Part shown: one piece after another, positions 23,803 to 34,938 of the stretch | How positions within the stretch are numbered: the stretch's first letter is position 1 | Layout of the letters: each line of letters starts with the position of its first letter | Origin: Maratus speciosus | Taxonomy: Eukaryota > Arthropoda > Arachnida > Araneae > Salticidae | DNA: 64,000 bases | NCBI GenBank assembly: GCA_963932465.1 | Contig: OZ010791.1 | Coordinates: 153,929,915-153,993,914 of the forward strand | Direction of reading: 5' to 3' | Made by a program: the position numbers and the translations under genes | Notes under the pieces: model-generated | Database searches by the model: none | The model's input: only the letters and a program-made list of their open reading frames with translations | Told to the model about the DNA's origin: nothing

Positions 23803-24400
23803 CTGTACCTATACAGGGTATATTAGTACAGCGGTTACAAACTTTCCGGACAGATAGAGTAACATCTAGATGATGGGAAATCACATAGCAATAGCAATTC
23901 ATAGTCGGAAGCGCTTTCCTGGCGCGGTAGTGACGACACTAAACACAAGAAAGGAAGGGCACGCACAGGGAGAGAAAACATGTTTATTATTCTTTGTTGC
24001 AAAAATGCCGGACAATGCTGGAAAGTGCTGAGGAACTTGTTGCAAGCATCGTGGCAGCTGCTGGAGAAGTCCGGGACACTCCTGGTATTTTCGAGAACAT
24101 TAGATCTTCCATGCGCCGAAGATGCGCTTCCATGCATCACGGACCGGGGTTGTAATTTCGAACGCCTACTTTGATGACAATCGTTGTCTCTTTAATGTTC
24201 TTTTTTCTTAGTTTTTTGCCGTGCTGAGGATAATAAACACGTTTTCATCTCTTATTCGTGCCCTGCCTTTCTTGTGTTTTGTGTCGTCACTACCGCGCCA
24301 GAAAAGCGTTTCCGACCATGCATTGCTATGTGATTTCCCATCGTCTAGGTGTGCTCTATCTCTCCTGAAACTTTGTAACCACTGTGCTGAAATACCCTCT
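23803..24400. mobile_element. Foldback element, ~600 bp
   Basis: Inverted arms of about 190 bp (roughly 23812-24000 and 24215-24402) include GGAAATCACATAGCAAT against ATTGCTATGTGATTTCC and CGGTAGTGACGACAC against GTGTCGTCACTACCG. A ~200-bp centre separates them. Copy 1 of the host element (5225-5255) has no insert here. Open frames on the arms mirror each other and are not genes. Confidence 0.8.
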
Positions 24401-24670
24401 ATGTAGAAGAAAATTCTTTCTTTTCAAGTTTATTTTTGCTATCCCGTTGGATAGGTAGATTTTTTTTTCTTCACGGGTGCATATCTAATTTAGGCTACTC
24501 CCCATTCTGTGTAAAATTTCAGATTCTCTAAAAAAAGAAAATTATTTCTGTTGTGTGGAATTTCTAGTTGCTAGAAATTTAATTTTACGTCAGAATTGTT
24601 TTTCAAAATATTATAAGGTTTTTTTTTTTTTTTTTCAAATAAAGATTGGGTGCACTGCGCATGCGTACAA

Positions 24671-24946
24671 CACCGCCCCCTGAATACTAGGCCTCAGCGC
24701 TGACACAAAAATGGCGGCTGCCGAAGGCGGATTTTTTTTAACGTAGGTACGGCCCCTTAAATGTAGACACCAGTATTTTATAAAATAGTTCTCTGGCTTG
24801 CTTAATCTCAGAAAAGTAAAGCGGAAAAAACTTTAAAAAATTATTGGTACAAATATTTAAGGGACCGTACACACGCTGAAAAAAATCCGCCTTCGGCAGC
24901 CGCCATTTTTGTGTCAGCGCTCAGGCCTAGTATTCAGGGGGCGGTG
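24671..24946. mobile_element. Palindromic MITE, 276 bp
   Basis: Nearly perfect ~90-bp inverted arms begin CACCGCCCCCTGAATACTAG and end in the exact complement. A perfect 8-bp duplication GCGTACAA flanks it (24663-24670, 24947-24954). Arms contain AAAATGGCGGCTGCCG. The left duplication overlaps by three bases the target duplication of the neighbouring hAT element that ends at 24657. Confidence 0.92.
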
Positions 24947-25005
24947 GCGTACAAACTCAGTTACGTAACATATCAGGAGCTAGCGAAGAAGCGTTTTTGA
25001 CTGTA

Positions 25006-25591
25006 CAGTAGAGCGCCGATTATCGGAACTCCAATTAACCGAACTTCCAATTATCCGAACAGCCTATTTCTTTCAAAAAAATTTTGTAATGATGATGAGA
25101 TTGTGGATGAGATTTAAGATGAAAAAGAAATTGAAGAAATGAAAACGAATGCTGTGAAAATGACCTAAGTCCATCCCATAAAGAAGCTTTTGAATGTTTG
25201 GAAACAGCTGTGAAATGGCTCGAACGACAGAAGAACGCTGATCCTATTCAACTAACGTAACGAAGAATTCGAGATAGGGCAGCATTGGAAAGAACGTCTT
25301 CTTTGAAGCAAGCAACAATCAAAAGCTTTTTTGCTTAAATTATAATCTTTAGAGTTCAGAAAATTATAAAAAGAGAAAAGGAAAATTTTAAATGATAGAA
25401 AAGTTAAAAAAAAAAACAGTTTTTAAACACACTTGCACTAACTGGTGCTGTCAGGCCTGGATTATGTGAGGGTTTAGTGAGGGTTTTAGTATAGTCAGGA
25501 ACATCCCTTAAACTGTCTGTCCATTTATCCGAAATTGGCTTATCCGAACTAGGGTCGGTCCCGACTTGTTCGGATAATCGGCGCTCTACTG
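25006..25591 (+). mobile_element. Tigger-type deletion derivative, 586 bp
   Basis: TIRs CAGTAGAGCGCCGATTATC and complement, flanked by TA (25004-25005, 25592-25593). Subterminal TTATCCGAAC repeats occur at both ends. The interior (about 25150-25340) translates to the C-terminal tail of a Tigger transposase: HKEAFECLETAVKWLERQKN, then RRIRDRAALE and QATIKSFFA before a stop. An in-frame stop lies near 25258. It is an internally deleted, non-coding copy. Confidence 0.88.
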
Positions 25592-25739
25592 TATTTCTAG
25601 TTTTTTTAAATGGTTTTGTTTTAATCCTAATTGATGCAAACCGCTTGGTACAGTTAGAATTGAAAGATATATTCTGAAAGATCGTACTCTTTCGTCTCAA
25701 ATGGCACAATCAATTTTTAAAAATGTCGCAGTTAACCCT

Positions 25740-26151
25740 TTAAATTTGTTCTTTTAAAAGGGTCGTTTTACCGAAAAAGTTTTTCCCTCTTATTGCAACG
25801 CCCCTCCAGGACGCAGTTTTTGCGGTACTGACAAACCAAAAATATGCTCTTAAAGCTGAAACACTCCTTCTAATCGATGGTGCAATCGGTTTTTAAAGAT
25901 ACGAAATTTAACCCTTTCAAATACACCGGCGAACGCAGGTCCCGTCGCGCCTCACGGAGACTATATTTTTTCTATGCTAAAAGTAACTAAACGTCCGTAT
26001 TCTAGCACAATCTTTTTAAAGCATCTCAATACACCAGATTACATCACCTACAAAAATTTTGAAACGTTTGGACGGATAGGAAATATTTTTTACAAAATAA
26101 AATGTGTGAAAATTTCGACGAAATCGGTAAAAACCTGTGTGTTTCGTCGCG
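25740..26151 (+). repeat. ~340-bp tandem repeat within the Helitron, left half
   Basis: Contains CCCCTCCAGGACGCAG, AACCCTTTCAAATACACC, CCTCACGGAGA, AAACGTCCGTATT, CATCACCTACAAAAATTT and AAATTTCGACGAAATC. The same order recurs at 28550-28900 after the hAT insertion. It has no coding capacity. Confidence 0.75.
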
Positions 26152-26159
26152 GTTTCACC

Positions 26160-28549
26160 CAGGTTTGTCAGATTTGCTGCCCGGGTAGGTACCCATTTTC
26201 CCCACGGGGCTGGGTTTTTTTTGGGGAAAATGGACTTTTATCAAATAAAACAACATTTTGTAATATTAAGTACTTTTTGAACGAACAAATACAACAGTGA
26301 AATGTTTCTTCACATATAACAAAATCTTCTTGCCTATCAATCATCATACAATATTTATTAAGTTTGTTATTTTCATATACAGTGAGTATTCTTTAAATTG
26401 ACGGACCAAGGAAAAAATTAGTCATATAATTGTAAAAAGAAAATAACTGTACAAAGTAATAAAGAAAAGTATATTTAACATCTAACGAAAACATATTTCT
26501 TGAAATTAAATATGAAAAAATAAGATACTTTTATAATTAAATAAAGCAGATGCCCAAAAAGAAACACCATAATAAAGGAGAATAATAAAAACTTTAATAA
26601 TATTGACTTTTTATAATAACACAAGAAATTTTTGCAGAGTACAAAAATTCAAACTGCAAATTTTATGATGTTTACCAATCTTCTTAGTTTGAACTTTTCA
26701 ATAATTGGTGACTCTCAAACTCAACTAGTTTTTCTGTTTTTTTTATTACCTAACCTAACCTATTACAAAGTTTATTTTGAACAAGGCCAAAAGTTGAAAA
26801 AAAGACGCTCAACTGATGCAGAACTGGCAGGGAATGAATTTAACAATTTCATATAGTAACAAAAATCTTGTTTCAGAAGACCAATTGATTCCTCAGCTTT
26901 TTTTGCCATTATTACCCGACTGCCAAGAAGGGTTATGTGTTTCACGCGTATCTGGGTATGTGGATTTCTTTATACCCTCGAAACATACCAACGGCTGGAT
27001 GAATTTTAATGAATGAGGTCTCTATCAATTCGTCTTAACCGTCCGATGGTTATAGGCTAGGTTTTGTTTTTATAAATTCGAAATGGCGGTATAGACGAAC
27101 ATTTTTTTTTACGCACCATATTGAGTGGCATATCATTGGATAGGTCTTTCAAAATGAAGACTATGTTTCATTGACTGTTTTACTGTCAGAAGCTCCGTTT
27201 CAATATTACACAAGCTGGAAGTTGTGTAGGTAGGATCTCTAGCTTTACTGAAACTCTAACCTTCATAGACATCTATAGGCCTCATCAAAACAGTATTTAT
27301 AGATAGGAACTAACAATTAAACGCAACTTAAAAGTCATCGATACAAGTAAATAAAAAAAATAAGTAATATAAAAAATAGTTTTACATTGATGAGAAATAC
27401 TTAATTAGTTCGCTTTTCACGCAGTCAAGTTTTTTGATTTTTTAAATTTAATTTTTCTTGTTTCACACCATTTAGATGGGGTCAATACATCTGTGACACT
27501 AGGATGTAACATTGATTTTTGATAATATTCATTATCTGTTATTTGCAATGACATTAATGGTATTACATAATCACTGTTACTGTTATTGTTACTGTTAATT
27601 ACATACTCCTTAGCCATTCTAAAGCTAATTCTTCTTCGGTGCTTGACAATTTTCTCCTTTTAAATTTGGGATGAGCTAGATAAGCTTTCATATGAGCTGG
27701 TGTTATACATTGATTATATCGTTTCTGGATTGAATCTCTGTATGGAGCAAGTACTACATCTTCCAGTAAAGTTGACCAAATATATTTGGTAACTTCTCTT
27801 AGACAACAATTATCCTTTTGAAAATTATCCAGTGCAGTAGATACTAAGCGCAGTTGCTGTTGAAGATTTATAGTTTCCATGTAAAGCGCTTTTTAGATAA
27901 GAACAGTGTTGGTTTAGATTTGAAGAAGTTAAAGTTGTAGTTACATTATATCTTACTTCTGTTATTATGGAAAGTTTTGGTTTAGAAGTTTAAAAACAAA
28001 CCAATACCAATATTTTTGTAGTATGTTTTGAGAGTACCTATTTAATTTGTTTGTCTATATCCTTATTTTTTATATCTAAATAAAAAATAATTGTAAAAAT
28101 AGTTAAAAGTATAAATTCCTCAAAGTAAAAATTAAATTTTATTAATACAAGAAAGCAAGTTTACCAAAAAGAAAACCCTCTCTAATAAAGAAAAGATAAC
28201 CAACCACAAACTTACATTTGTGTATTTTAGTACATTACCTATAATTTTATTAATGACTTTTATTTGAAGATTAAAAGGATTAATTCAAACATAGTTGCTT
28301 TCTGGTGGTATATGCAAATATTTGAAAACCCTCAATTTCAAGCAGAATAATTAATTAAATAATGTTTCTAATGTTTATTAAAAAAACGTATCTTCAAGCA
28401 TAGTAAAAGATATAAACACATATATATACACATGTGTTACATATTGTTACTTTGTAGAAAAGAATAAATTTTATTTTACCCAAAAAACCCAGGTTTTTTA
28501 ATAAATCCACCCGGGATGAGTTAAAAAAAACGGGTTTTTTACAACCCTA
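26160..28549. mobile_element. hAT element, 2.4 kb, with transposase fragment
   Basis: Flanks GTTTCACC (26152-26159) and ATTTCACC (28550-28557) match at seven of eight bases. Ends: CAGGTTTGTCAG with CCCGGGTAGG inside on the left, and GGGTTTTTTACAACCCTA on the right. These resemble the CAGGGTTGTAAAAAACCCGG ends of element 34207-34938. A minus-strand hAT-like coding fragment lies at 27410-27880. Confidence 0.8.
27417..27880 (-). pseudogene. hAT-like transposase fragment
   Basis: Minus-strand frame from ATG 27880: RYNQCITPAHMKAYLAHPKF then KLSSTEEELALEWLRSM, continuing in another frame as AKEYVINSN. The pattern (R)xxxxxTPxHxxAxLLxPxY...LxxxExExALEWL is typical of the C-terminal half of hAT transposases. 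The frame shifts near 27610, and no dimerisation block follows. It is a remnant inside the hAT element 26160-28549. Confidence 0.65.
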
Positions 28550-28557
28550 ATTTCACC

Positions 28558-29104
28558 CCTCCAGCGCGCGATTTTAGAGGTACCCACAAATCAAAAAAGC
28601 TGAAATCTTCTAATTAATATAGCAATCGGTTTTAAAAAATGTGAATTTTAACCCTTTGAAATATATCCACAAACGCAGGTGACCTCCTGCCTCACGGAGA
28701 ATATATTTTTTCTACGCTAAAAGTAACAAAACGTCCGTATTTTAACACAATCTTTTTAGAGCATCTGAATAGACCAGATTTACATCACCTACAAAAATTT
28801 CGAAATGTTCGAACGGGTAGACATATTTTTTACAAAATAAAATGTTTGAAAATTTCGACGAAATCAGTAAAAACCCGAAGGTTTCTACGTGGTTTCGCTC
28901 GCTTTAGGTACACATAAACGCCAAAAATAAAATTACACAAAAAATAAAATACTAAATAGCATATACTTTCAATTCAATATTTTTTAATTTTAAAATATAA
29001 ATTCAAAAAAATGAAGCTAAAGATATAAAATCATACAAATTTGAGGTTCATTTAATAAGGGTCATTCATCACGGGCCCGGGCGACGCTGGGCGAATCAGC
29101 TAGT
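28558..29104 (+). repeat. ~340-bp tandem repeat, right half, and Helitron 3' end
   Basis: Restates the unit of 25740-26151 (CCTCACGGAGAATATATTTT, AAACGTCCGTATTTTAACAC) to about 28900. After that comes A/T-rich DNA and the GC hairpin plus CTAGT terminus near 29075-29104. Confidence 0.65.
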
Positions 29105-30692
29105 ACTAGAATAAAATTTTTAAATTGTAGATATCATAGAATAATATAGAATAAGGATATAATAAAATGCGCGAAATATACCTCTAATTTCATATTTAAT
29201 GTGCATAATTATTTTGAAATTAGCAAAATCTTCTATCCTTTGCAATATTTTAAATATTTATTTTTGAGTTCTTGGCTACTTTTACGATCGTCGAATTAAC
29301 ACATTTCCTGGCAACTATATCAACTTTGCCTGTAAGAAATAAAATTGATACTCACTTTTTTTTTCCTCGCAAAGAGACGTTTCGAAACAACTATTTATAC
29401 AGAGGAAACGTTATTTTGAACTGTATAGAGAGACGCGGGGGGGGGGGGGGCGCCGCCTTCCGTTTGCCCGATGGTTGGGCCAACTCTGATTTTAGGTATT
29501 TTAAGCTTTCCTCTCGGACAGGTCAGCAAGTGAAGAATAAGAAATGCATAAGAATGATGATTGCATCCGTTTTAAGCCCCCAATAAAGTTAAAATGAATA
29601 TGGCTTGGAAACCCTTTATCATCGTCCAAGGGAGGATCGATCGATAAAACAAACATATATATAAAACTTTCTAAAGTGACGATTTTCAAAGTAGTCTTTT
29701 AAAAGTCCCGTTTAACCTAAACAAAGCATTACCACGCCACAGTTATTAAAATAAGAAGCTATCTAGTTCATTTAAACTAGTTCGGTGTACTGGTGTAAAA
29801 TAGGAATGAATAGGTATGAATTAGTCTCAGAGTGATAAGAAGTCTGATGATGAGGATGAGGTCATGAGTTATATGAGAAGTCTATGGAATTAAGTAGTTC
29901 CGCCGAAGGAGCTACGACATTGCCAATACCTAGGACTTATACACTGGAACATTTTTCATTACTTTGCTAGAGTATTTACTTCTCTATTATGTGTAACTGT
30001 TTAACATAAGGAAGACTAAAAAACACATCGAATCGAAAACTAAATATTTTAATGCGTCAAATAAGCGCAGACGCTTCCAAGATCTTTTATCTGTATTTCC
30101 ACAACTGAATCCTTATAGATTGTCCCCTCCTTTGCTGCAGCAATCAATCATCTTCACAGAATTATTTTTTAATGTTTGCTGTTACAAACAATCTAATATT
30201 TGTTTTAATTAAAACATTTAATATTATAATTACTAGTAATAGTTATTGATAAGGTCACAACTAGGGAGTTTGTTAATTTACATTTCTTTTTTGTACTATT
30301 CATTGATTTTCTAGATAATTATAAAGATTTTCAAATTTTATTTTTTTCGTAATATTTTTTAATTTTTTAACTTTAAAATCTAAAAATTGTTCTTAAAAAA
30401 GAAAAAAAAAAACAAACTTGAAGGTAGTTTGACGTCACTGATAATTCTTGCAGGGATTATGCTGTTGGCGTCCCTGATTTTTCGTTAGTAAGGTGCTGCT
30501 GTCAAGTTACGTTCATGTCACCGTGTATTTGCTAAATGATTCCAACAAAGCATATTGCATCGATATTGTTTAAATTTTGCACTATTTATTTTTGTTAGGT
30601 AAAACAGAACGTTTTATTTCACATTTCGGCCAGTACATTATCAATTAACATAAATTGTAACGATAGAACTGAGAAATCGAAACGAAGACAAA
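29105..30692. other. Upstream region of the DDX3-like gene
   Basis: A/T-rich DNA without recognisable coding sequence. A 12-base G-run lies at 29427-29440. The last ~300 bp before the ATG at 30693 should hold promoter and 5' UTR, but I see no clear TATA box, initiator or CpG-rich block. Whether a 5' non-coding exon exists cannot be told. Confidence 0.5.
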
Positions 30693-30803
30693 ATGGCGCA
30701 TATGAGTCCTACCCCGACTTGGGATAAAAATACCGGTATGCCATTAATGTGGAGCAGACCAGTTCCCGTTGACATGGCAGCTTGTTGGGTTCTCTATAAT
30801 AAT
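30693..30803 (+). CDS. DDX3/Belle-type helicase, putative coding exon 1
   Basis: Putative first coding exon, 37 codons from an ATG in a favourable context (gacaaaATGG) to a consensus donor GTAAGT at 30804. It ends in phase 0, which fits exon 2. In vertebrate DDX3 the first exon also ends in phase 0 just before the FAGLDL motif. The encoded residues (start MAHMSPTPTWDKNTGMP, end VLYNN) resemble the conserved DDX3 start only in the first few positions (MAHM against MSHV), and the exon is about twice as long as the family's. Splice phase, donor quality and position support it, but the protein is divergent. A different first exon, or an alternative promoter, is possible. No TATA box or initiator was recognised upstream. 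Confidence 0.55.
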
Positions 30804-31682
30804 GTAAGTGCTTTTGAGATCTGAAATATTTTCTCGTTGAATAATCTAAATAAATTAGATTAAAAAAATAAATAAATAAAAAATTAAACATTTGTTTTAA
30901 ATGCAGTAGTGATCTTTAATAGTAATGCTAAAGTTTTTGAATGTAATTTTGTATTTGTTTTGTTAACCTATTTTCTGTAAATATGTAAGTACACGAATCC
31001 TAAAATTTAAAGAGTTCTTTCTTTCTCTACGTATGTACAATATTTTATTAATCTTTGTTATAAATTAAAAAGTATTTAAAAAATTTAATTTGTTTCGGTA
31101 CATCATATTTATTATACTGTTTGTTGTATTATTTTTCCCATTAGGATTACATTTATATAAAAAATCTTAAGTTGTTTGATTAATGTTTTCTTGGTTGAAC
31201 TCGTTAATGACCTAGATAAAAGTGCATTGCCCTACTTCCTTCTGACATTGTGCGATTATTTTTATAAAAATGTACAAGATTTATATCTTTGATGTTATAT
31301 CACCAAAAATTCAAGCATATATAGCTAAAAACCACTCCGATTCGTTATGAAATAAAGATTTCTGTAATGTCCCTTTAAAAGTGATCTTTCTTCATCGTCA
31401 CGTCCACCATCTTTGTTTGTAGCGTTTCGACTTGTTGCTTGTCTTTTTCAAAGTGAACGTATCGCCAATTTTCTTGTTAACCTTTCTATTCCTTTTCAGG
31501 AAAATGACTTTGTTTATGGTATTTTGGAAATTTTATTCTTTATTATTAAATATAAACGAAGTTATTTCTCTTGTCTTGGCAATCTATCAATTCTCGAAAT
31601 GCAAAATATTAGATTAAGATTTCCCCATTTAAATTAAGTTAAAAGATTTGTTTTTTAAATGAATTTTTTTTGTTTTTTTCAG

Positions 31683-31731
31683 TTTGCTGGATTAGATATA
31701 AATGGTGGCCAGAATGGAAAGCAACCAAATG
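31683..31731 (+). CDS. DDX3/Belle-type helicase, coding exon 2 (FAGLDI motif)
   Basis: A 49-nt exon between a polypyrimidine/AG acceptor (ends 31682) and donor GTAAAT at 31732. It encodes FAGLDINGGQNGKQPN plus the first base of a Gly codon. FAGLD(L/I)N right after the exon 1 boundary is a hallmark of metazoan DDX3/PL10/Belle, and the intron sits at the same place as in vertebrate DDX3X/Y. It contains part of the conserved N-terminal segment preceding the eIF4E-binding motif. Phase 0 in, phase 1 out. The following intron is 18.7 kb and full of transposable elements. Confidence 0.88.
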
Positions 31732-33065
31732 GTAAATTTGTATATTTAAAATTTATATTAGTAGCTTTGAATTATATTTTAAGTAATTATGTATAAATGT
31801 ATAAAAATTTCTCTATTAAATATATTGAATTTCTGAAATCTCTTGTAATTATGCAGTTTTTGAAGTATTGAAACGGCTACTCTTTAAGCATAGCTATAAT
31901 TCGGTAATAGGATAGATGTGCCAGTAATGGACAACCTTCGAAGTTTGTTCATATAAAAAAAATAACCAATAAAAATTTAGATTTTATAACTTTTTTCACA
32001 ACTCCCTCTTGCATGTTTTAATCTCTGTTATTGTTGACACTCTTAATCAAATCGATCTGGAAGGAGAAAATAATGTTTTGAAGTTCTACTGTTTTCAGGG
32101 TAAATTTTAATATGTTAAGACTTAATAAATTTATATATTCTTTATTTTCTTACAAAATTGGCATGTTTTATTTTGGTATTAATAAAAATCTGAATTTTGT
32201 ATACTAATGGCCATTTACAAAACTTCATTTATTTTTAAGATTTTAACCCATTGGGGACGAGCATACATGCCACTTAAGGTGCTCAGAATCCTTCCTTATT
32301 ACCACCAGCTATTTTTTATTGTAAAGTTTCTCATTTAATGAGAGCATTTTTGCAATTAAATTACAGAAAATTTTGTGCTTTGAAAAAACGGTGGTAAAAG
32401 ATTAAAAATTATGCAAAGGCCTCACGTCGCGAAGGGGTTAAGACTGGTGTCCATTACTGAGATGCTTAAATTGTCAATTTTCAATAATGAATACCCCTTG
32501 TGGACATTACTAAAAATGCAATTTCAGTAATTTCCATAGTGCGTAAATTTTTTTCATTTTAGTGAAAAGCTAAGTATAATTAAATTTAACCACTTGATAT
32601 CCAGGCCGCCATTTTCAAGTACGGATGTACTATATATACTAGCATTTAGTGTAAATTTCTATTTTCATATTCCGCATGGATGTATGCGCTGTATGTCTGG
32701 TGGACACGTCCTTGATGTCAAGGGGTTAATATTTAAATTCCACTTACCAGAATATGTATAGTAAATTTTTTATAAATAGCTGCTTTGAATTTCCTGTAAT
32801 TTAATAAAATTTTTAATATTGTAATTAAATTATTTTTTTATAACTCTGCCTTGCATATTTAAAAATCTGGCAATCAAATCAAGAAAAAAGAAAACATTCT
32901 TATAGGGCATAAGAAAAGGAGCTCACACGACTTAAGCCCTCTCCCATTTAAATAAAAGGCAATTTTTTTAAGTTACACGAGTTGTTAAAAATATATTTTC
33001 TGTCTTAAATGTTTGATTATTCATCTCTGACAAAATTATTTTTTACATAAAAAAATACTATAATA
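31732..33065 (+). other. Intron 2 of the DDX3-like gene, first part
   Basis: Intron 2 begins with GTAAAT at 31732 and ends at 50416. This first part is A/T-rich and shows no element that I can bound. Two similar segments ending in a GGGGTTAA motif (around 32435 and 32720) may be an old repeat. Confidence 0.55.
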
Positions 33066-33210
33066 CAATAGACGCTTGGTTTAATGAACTCTATCGGACT
33101 CGTATAATGCATTTGTAAAATCGAAAGTTCGTAAATGGGAATAACATCTGCTGGTCGGGACCAGTACATCAGTTCGTAAAAAAGGGGTTCATAAAATCGA
33201 GTGTCTAGTG
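33066..33210. mobile_element. Tigger/mariner-type MITE, 145 bp
   Basis: Imperfect TIRs CAATAGACGCTTGGTTTAAT and, reversed, CACTAGACACTCGATTTTAT, with TA on both sides (33064-33065, 33211-33212). Subterminal TTCGTAAA/TTTACGAA-like motifs. No coding capacity. Confidence 0.72.
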
Positions 33211-33488
33211 TATTAAATTTATAGTAGGTAGTTATCAGAGTTGTAGAATATAGACGCACGCACGAATGCCGTGTGCAGAAAATTTTCCAAAAAATTCGGG
33301 ACTTTGCAGAAAAAAAAAAAATACGAAAAGAAAACATGTTTTGTTTTTGTAACTTTTTTTAATACCAAAAATTTAAAATATTCCCCAATTTTATATGTGA
33401 TTTATATATTGTTTGTCCACAATTCAAAGTTTAAAGACTCAAAACATTGTTGTGACATCACAGACCCTTTTATTTCTATTTTCCGCAG

Positions 33489-33687
33489 ACTAAAACTTGT
33501 TGCCGATCGGTTTTCCGTTGGCGGCTGCAGTGACAATTTAGCCTGGCAACGGCTGTTAAATCGAATAATTTCGTGGTGTTATAAGAGTGACTGGCATTTT
33601 ATGCAAAAAGATCACAATATTAAGGATTGGGTTGCTTCTAAATGCATTGACAAAGTAATTGAAAAGAATTCACCTTCCTATCATTGA
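33489..33687 (+). pseudogene. Unassigned terminal-exon-like coding fragment
   Basis: A 65-codon frame following a good acceptor (TTTCTATTTTCCGCAG, ends 33488) and ending in TGA at 33685. It encodes LVADRFSVGGCSDNLAWQRL, then NRIISWCYKSDWHF and KDHNIKDWVASKCIDKVIEK. Balanced amino-acid use, Trp/Cys content and locally higher GC set it apart from the surrounding intron. I do not recognise the protein. It may be the last exon of a nested or relocated gene, or part of an unrecognised transposon protein. No matching donor exon was identified upstream on the + strand. Confidence 0.4.
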
Positions 33688-34206
33688 TTTTTGCTTTATC
33701 ATTTTTAAATTAAAATAATTATTCTTTAATTAATATTTTTTAATTTAAATAACAATTATTTTAAACTATGATTTTTAGTTCATATCGTCAGAATAATATA
33801 ACACATAATTTTATTAAACATTAAATTAATTTGCAGAAAATTTTTGACCTAATATTTATGTGTGCGGAAAGTTTTTGTTTTATACAAGTCTGGTAGTTAT
33901 CTATAATGAAACTTGTAAATCATCAGATCAGTGGCCTCAGATGTCAGTTCTTGCAGTTTTATTTTAAATAATTTTATTTAGTATTTAAGACATTCAACTA
34001 GCAGTTTCATCTATTTCATATTTGTAATATTAATTACCACAAGTGATACATAAAGTAGTTTCGGGTAGTTTAACTGTTAAAAGTATTGGGAAATATGAGA
34101 TTCTATGCACTATACTACATTTTATTCAGATTTTTTTTTTTTACAAACCCTTCTACACCTCCCAATTGCTTAAATAATGTGATAACTGTACACTTAGTAT
34201 TTTAAA

Positions 34207-34938
34207 CAGGGTTGTAAAAAAAACCTGGGCTGGTTTTATTAAAAACCCGGGGTAAATTGGATTAAAATGCCAAAATGTTGACTGATTCCACCTTCCTCAC
34301 TATAATAATCTTCAGGGTTGCCACTGTACGGGGAAAACTGGAAAAACTGAGAATTTAAAAATGAATATTAAAAACAAGGAATTTTACTAAATTTTAGTAC
34401 TTGCAAAAATTATCCATTGAAATTTTGAAAATTCTCAGAATTACTCTGGGAAAATTTAATTTTTTGCTTAGGAAAGTGCAAGGAATTAGATTGCCGAAAT
34501 AAATGGATCTCAAATACAATCTTTGTGAACACTTCATAGTCTAATAGATGGGAATGACTTCATAGTCTTAAATAGGCAATTTTCCCCGGGTAAATTGGAT
34601 TAAATGCCAAAATTAGGACTATAATTCCACTTTTCTCACAAATAATAATCTTCAGTAATAAAATAATAAAATCGGTAATAAAATACAGTAAACCCTATGA
34701 TAACGGAACCTGTCTGCAACGAAATCCTGTCTTAAATGTAAAAATGTCATTGTCCTTACAGTAAGAATATCATACCTGCTAAGACAGTCTGTTTAACATG
34801 GAATTTTTCTTCTGTCCCTTGAAATACCTTCTTAGTCGGTTTCATTATACAAAATAAACACAACAATCTTATCAGGGTTGTAAAAAACCCGGGCAGGCAG
34901 CTGGGCGGGTACCTGGGCAGCTACCCACTACAACCCTG
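34207..34938. mobile_element. hAT-like element in intron 2, 732 bp
   Basis: A perfect 8-bp duplication ATTTTAAA (34199-34206, 34939-34946) flanks ends CAGGGTTGTAAAAAA and CTACAACCCTG. A second internal start CAGGGTTGTAAAAAACCCGG sits at 34874, only 65 bp from the right end. Inside, CAGGGTTGCCACTGTACGG (34314) and a CAGTAAACCCTATGATAACG Tigger-like end (34686) indicate older fragments. Confidence 0.82.

Larger units (their letters stand above)
22026..24657 (-). mobile_element. hAT-like element, second copy of the 2524-7136 family
   Basis: A perfect 8-bp duplication CGCATGCG (22018-22025, 24658-24665). The left end CAGTGGCGTAGCTAGGATGG matches the complement of the 7136 end of copy 1. Blocks 22026-22690, 23747-23800 and 24403-24650 align in reverse with 7136-6554, 5572-5245 and 5245-5034 of copy 1. 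It carries its own insertions (hAT 22692-23738 and a foldback 23803-24400) and lacks both the Tigger and the minisatellite cassette. Open frames in it are not recognisable proteins. Confidence 0.87.
21775..29104 (+). mobile_element. Probable non-autonomous Helitron expanded by nested insertions
   Basis: The left side opens TTATACTAATAAAAGAAAGT with a GTCTGTCTGCGTGTG run, typical of many animal Helitron-like 5' ends. The right side ends with a GC-rich hairpin region CCCGGGCGACGCTGGGCG and then CAGCTAGT (to about 29104), as Helitron 3' ends do (hairpin then CTRR). Removing the four insertions (22026-24657, 24671-24946, 25006-25591, 26160-28549) leaves about 1.4 kb. That remainder includes ~340-bp tandem units (see 25740-28900). 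No Rep/helicase frame. Family and exact borders are inference. Confidence 0.55.

Noticed and set aside
23642..24406. Open frames with MFSLPVRALPF-like sequences on both strands
   Set aside because: They are mirror images produced by the foldback arms at 23803-24400, not genes.
30400..30692. Promoter elements for the DDX3-like gene
   Set aside because: No TATA box or initiator stood out by eye; calling one would be guesswork.
33271..33488. N-terminal part of the open frame ending at 33687
   Set aside because: Low-complexity Lys/Phe-rich sequence before the acceptor site; only the part after 33488 looks protein-coding.
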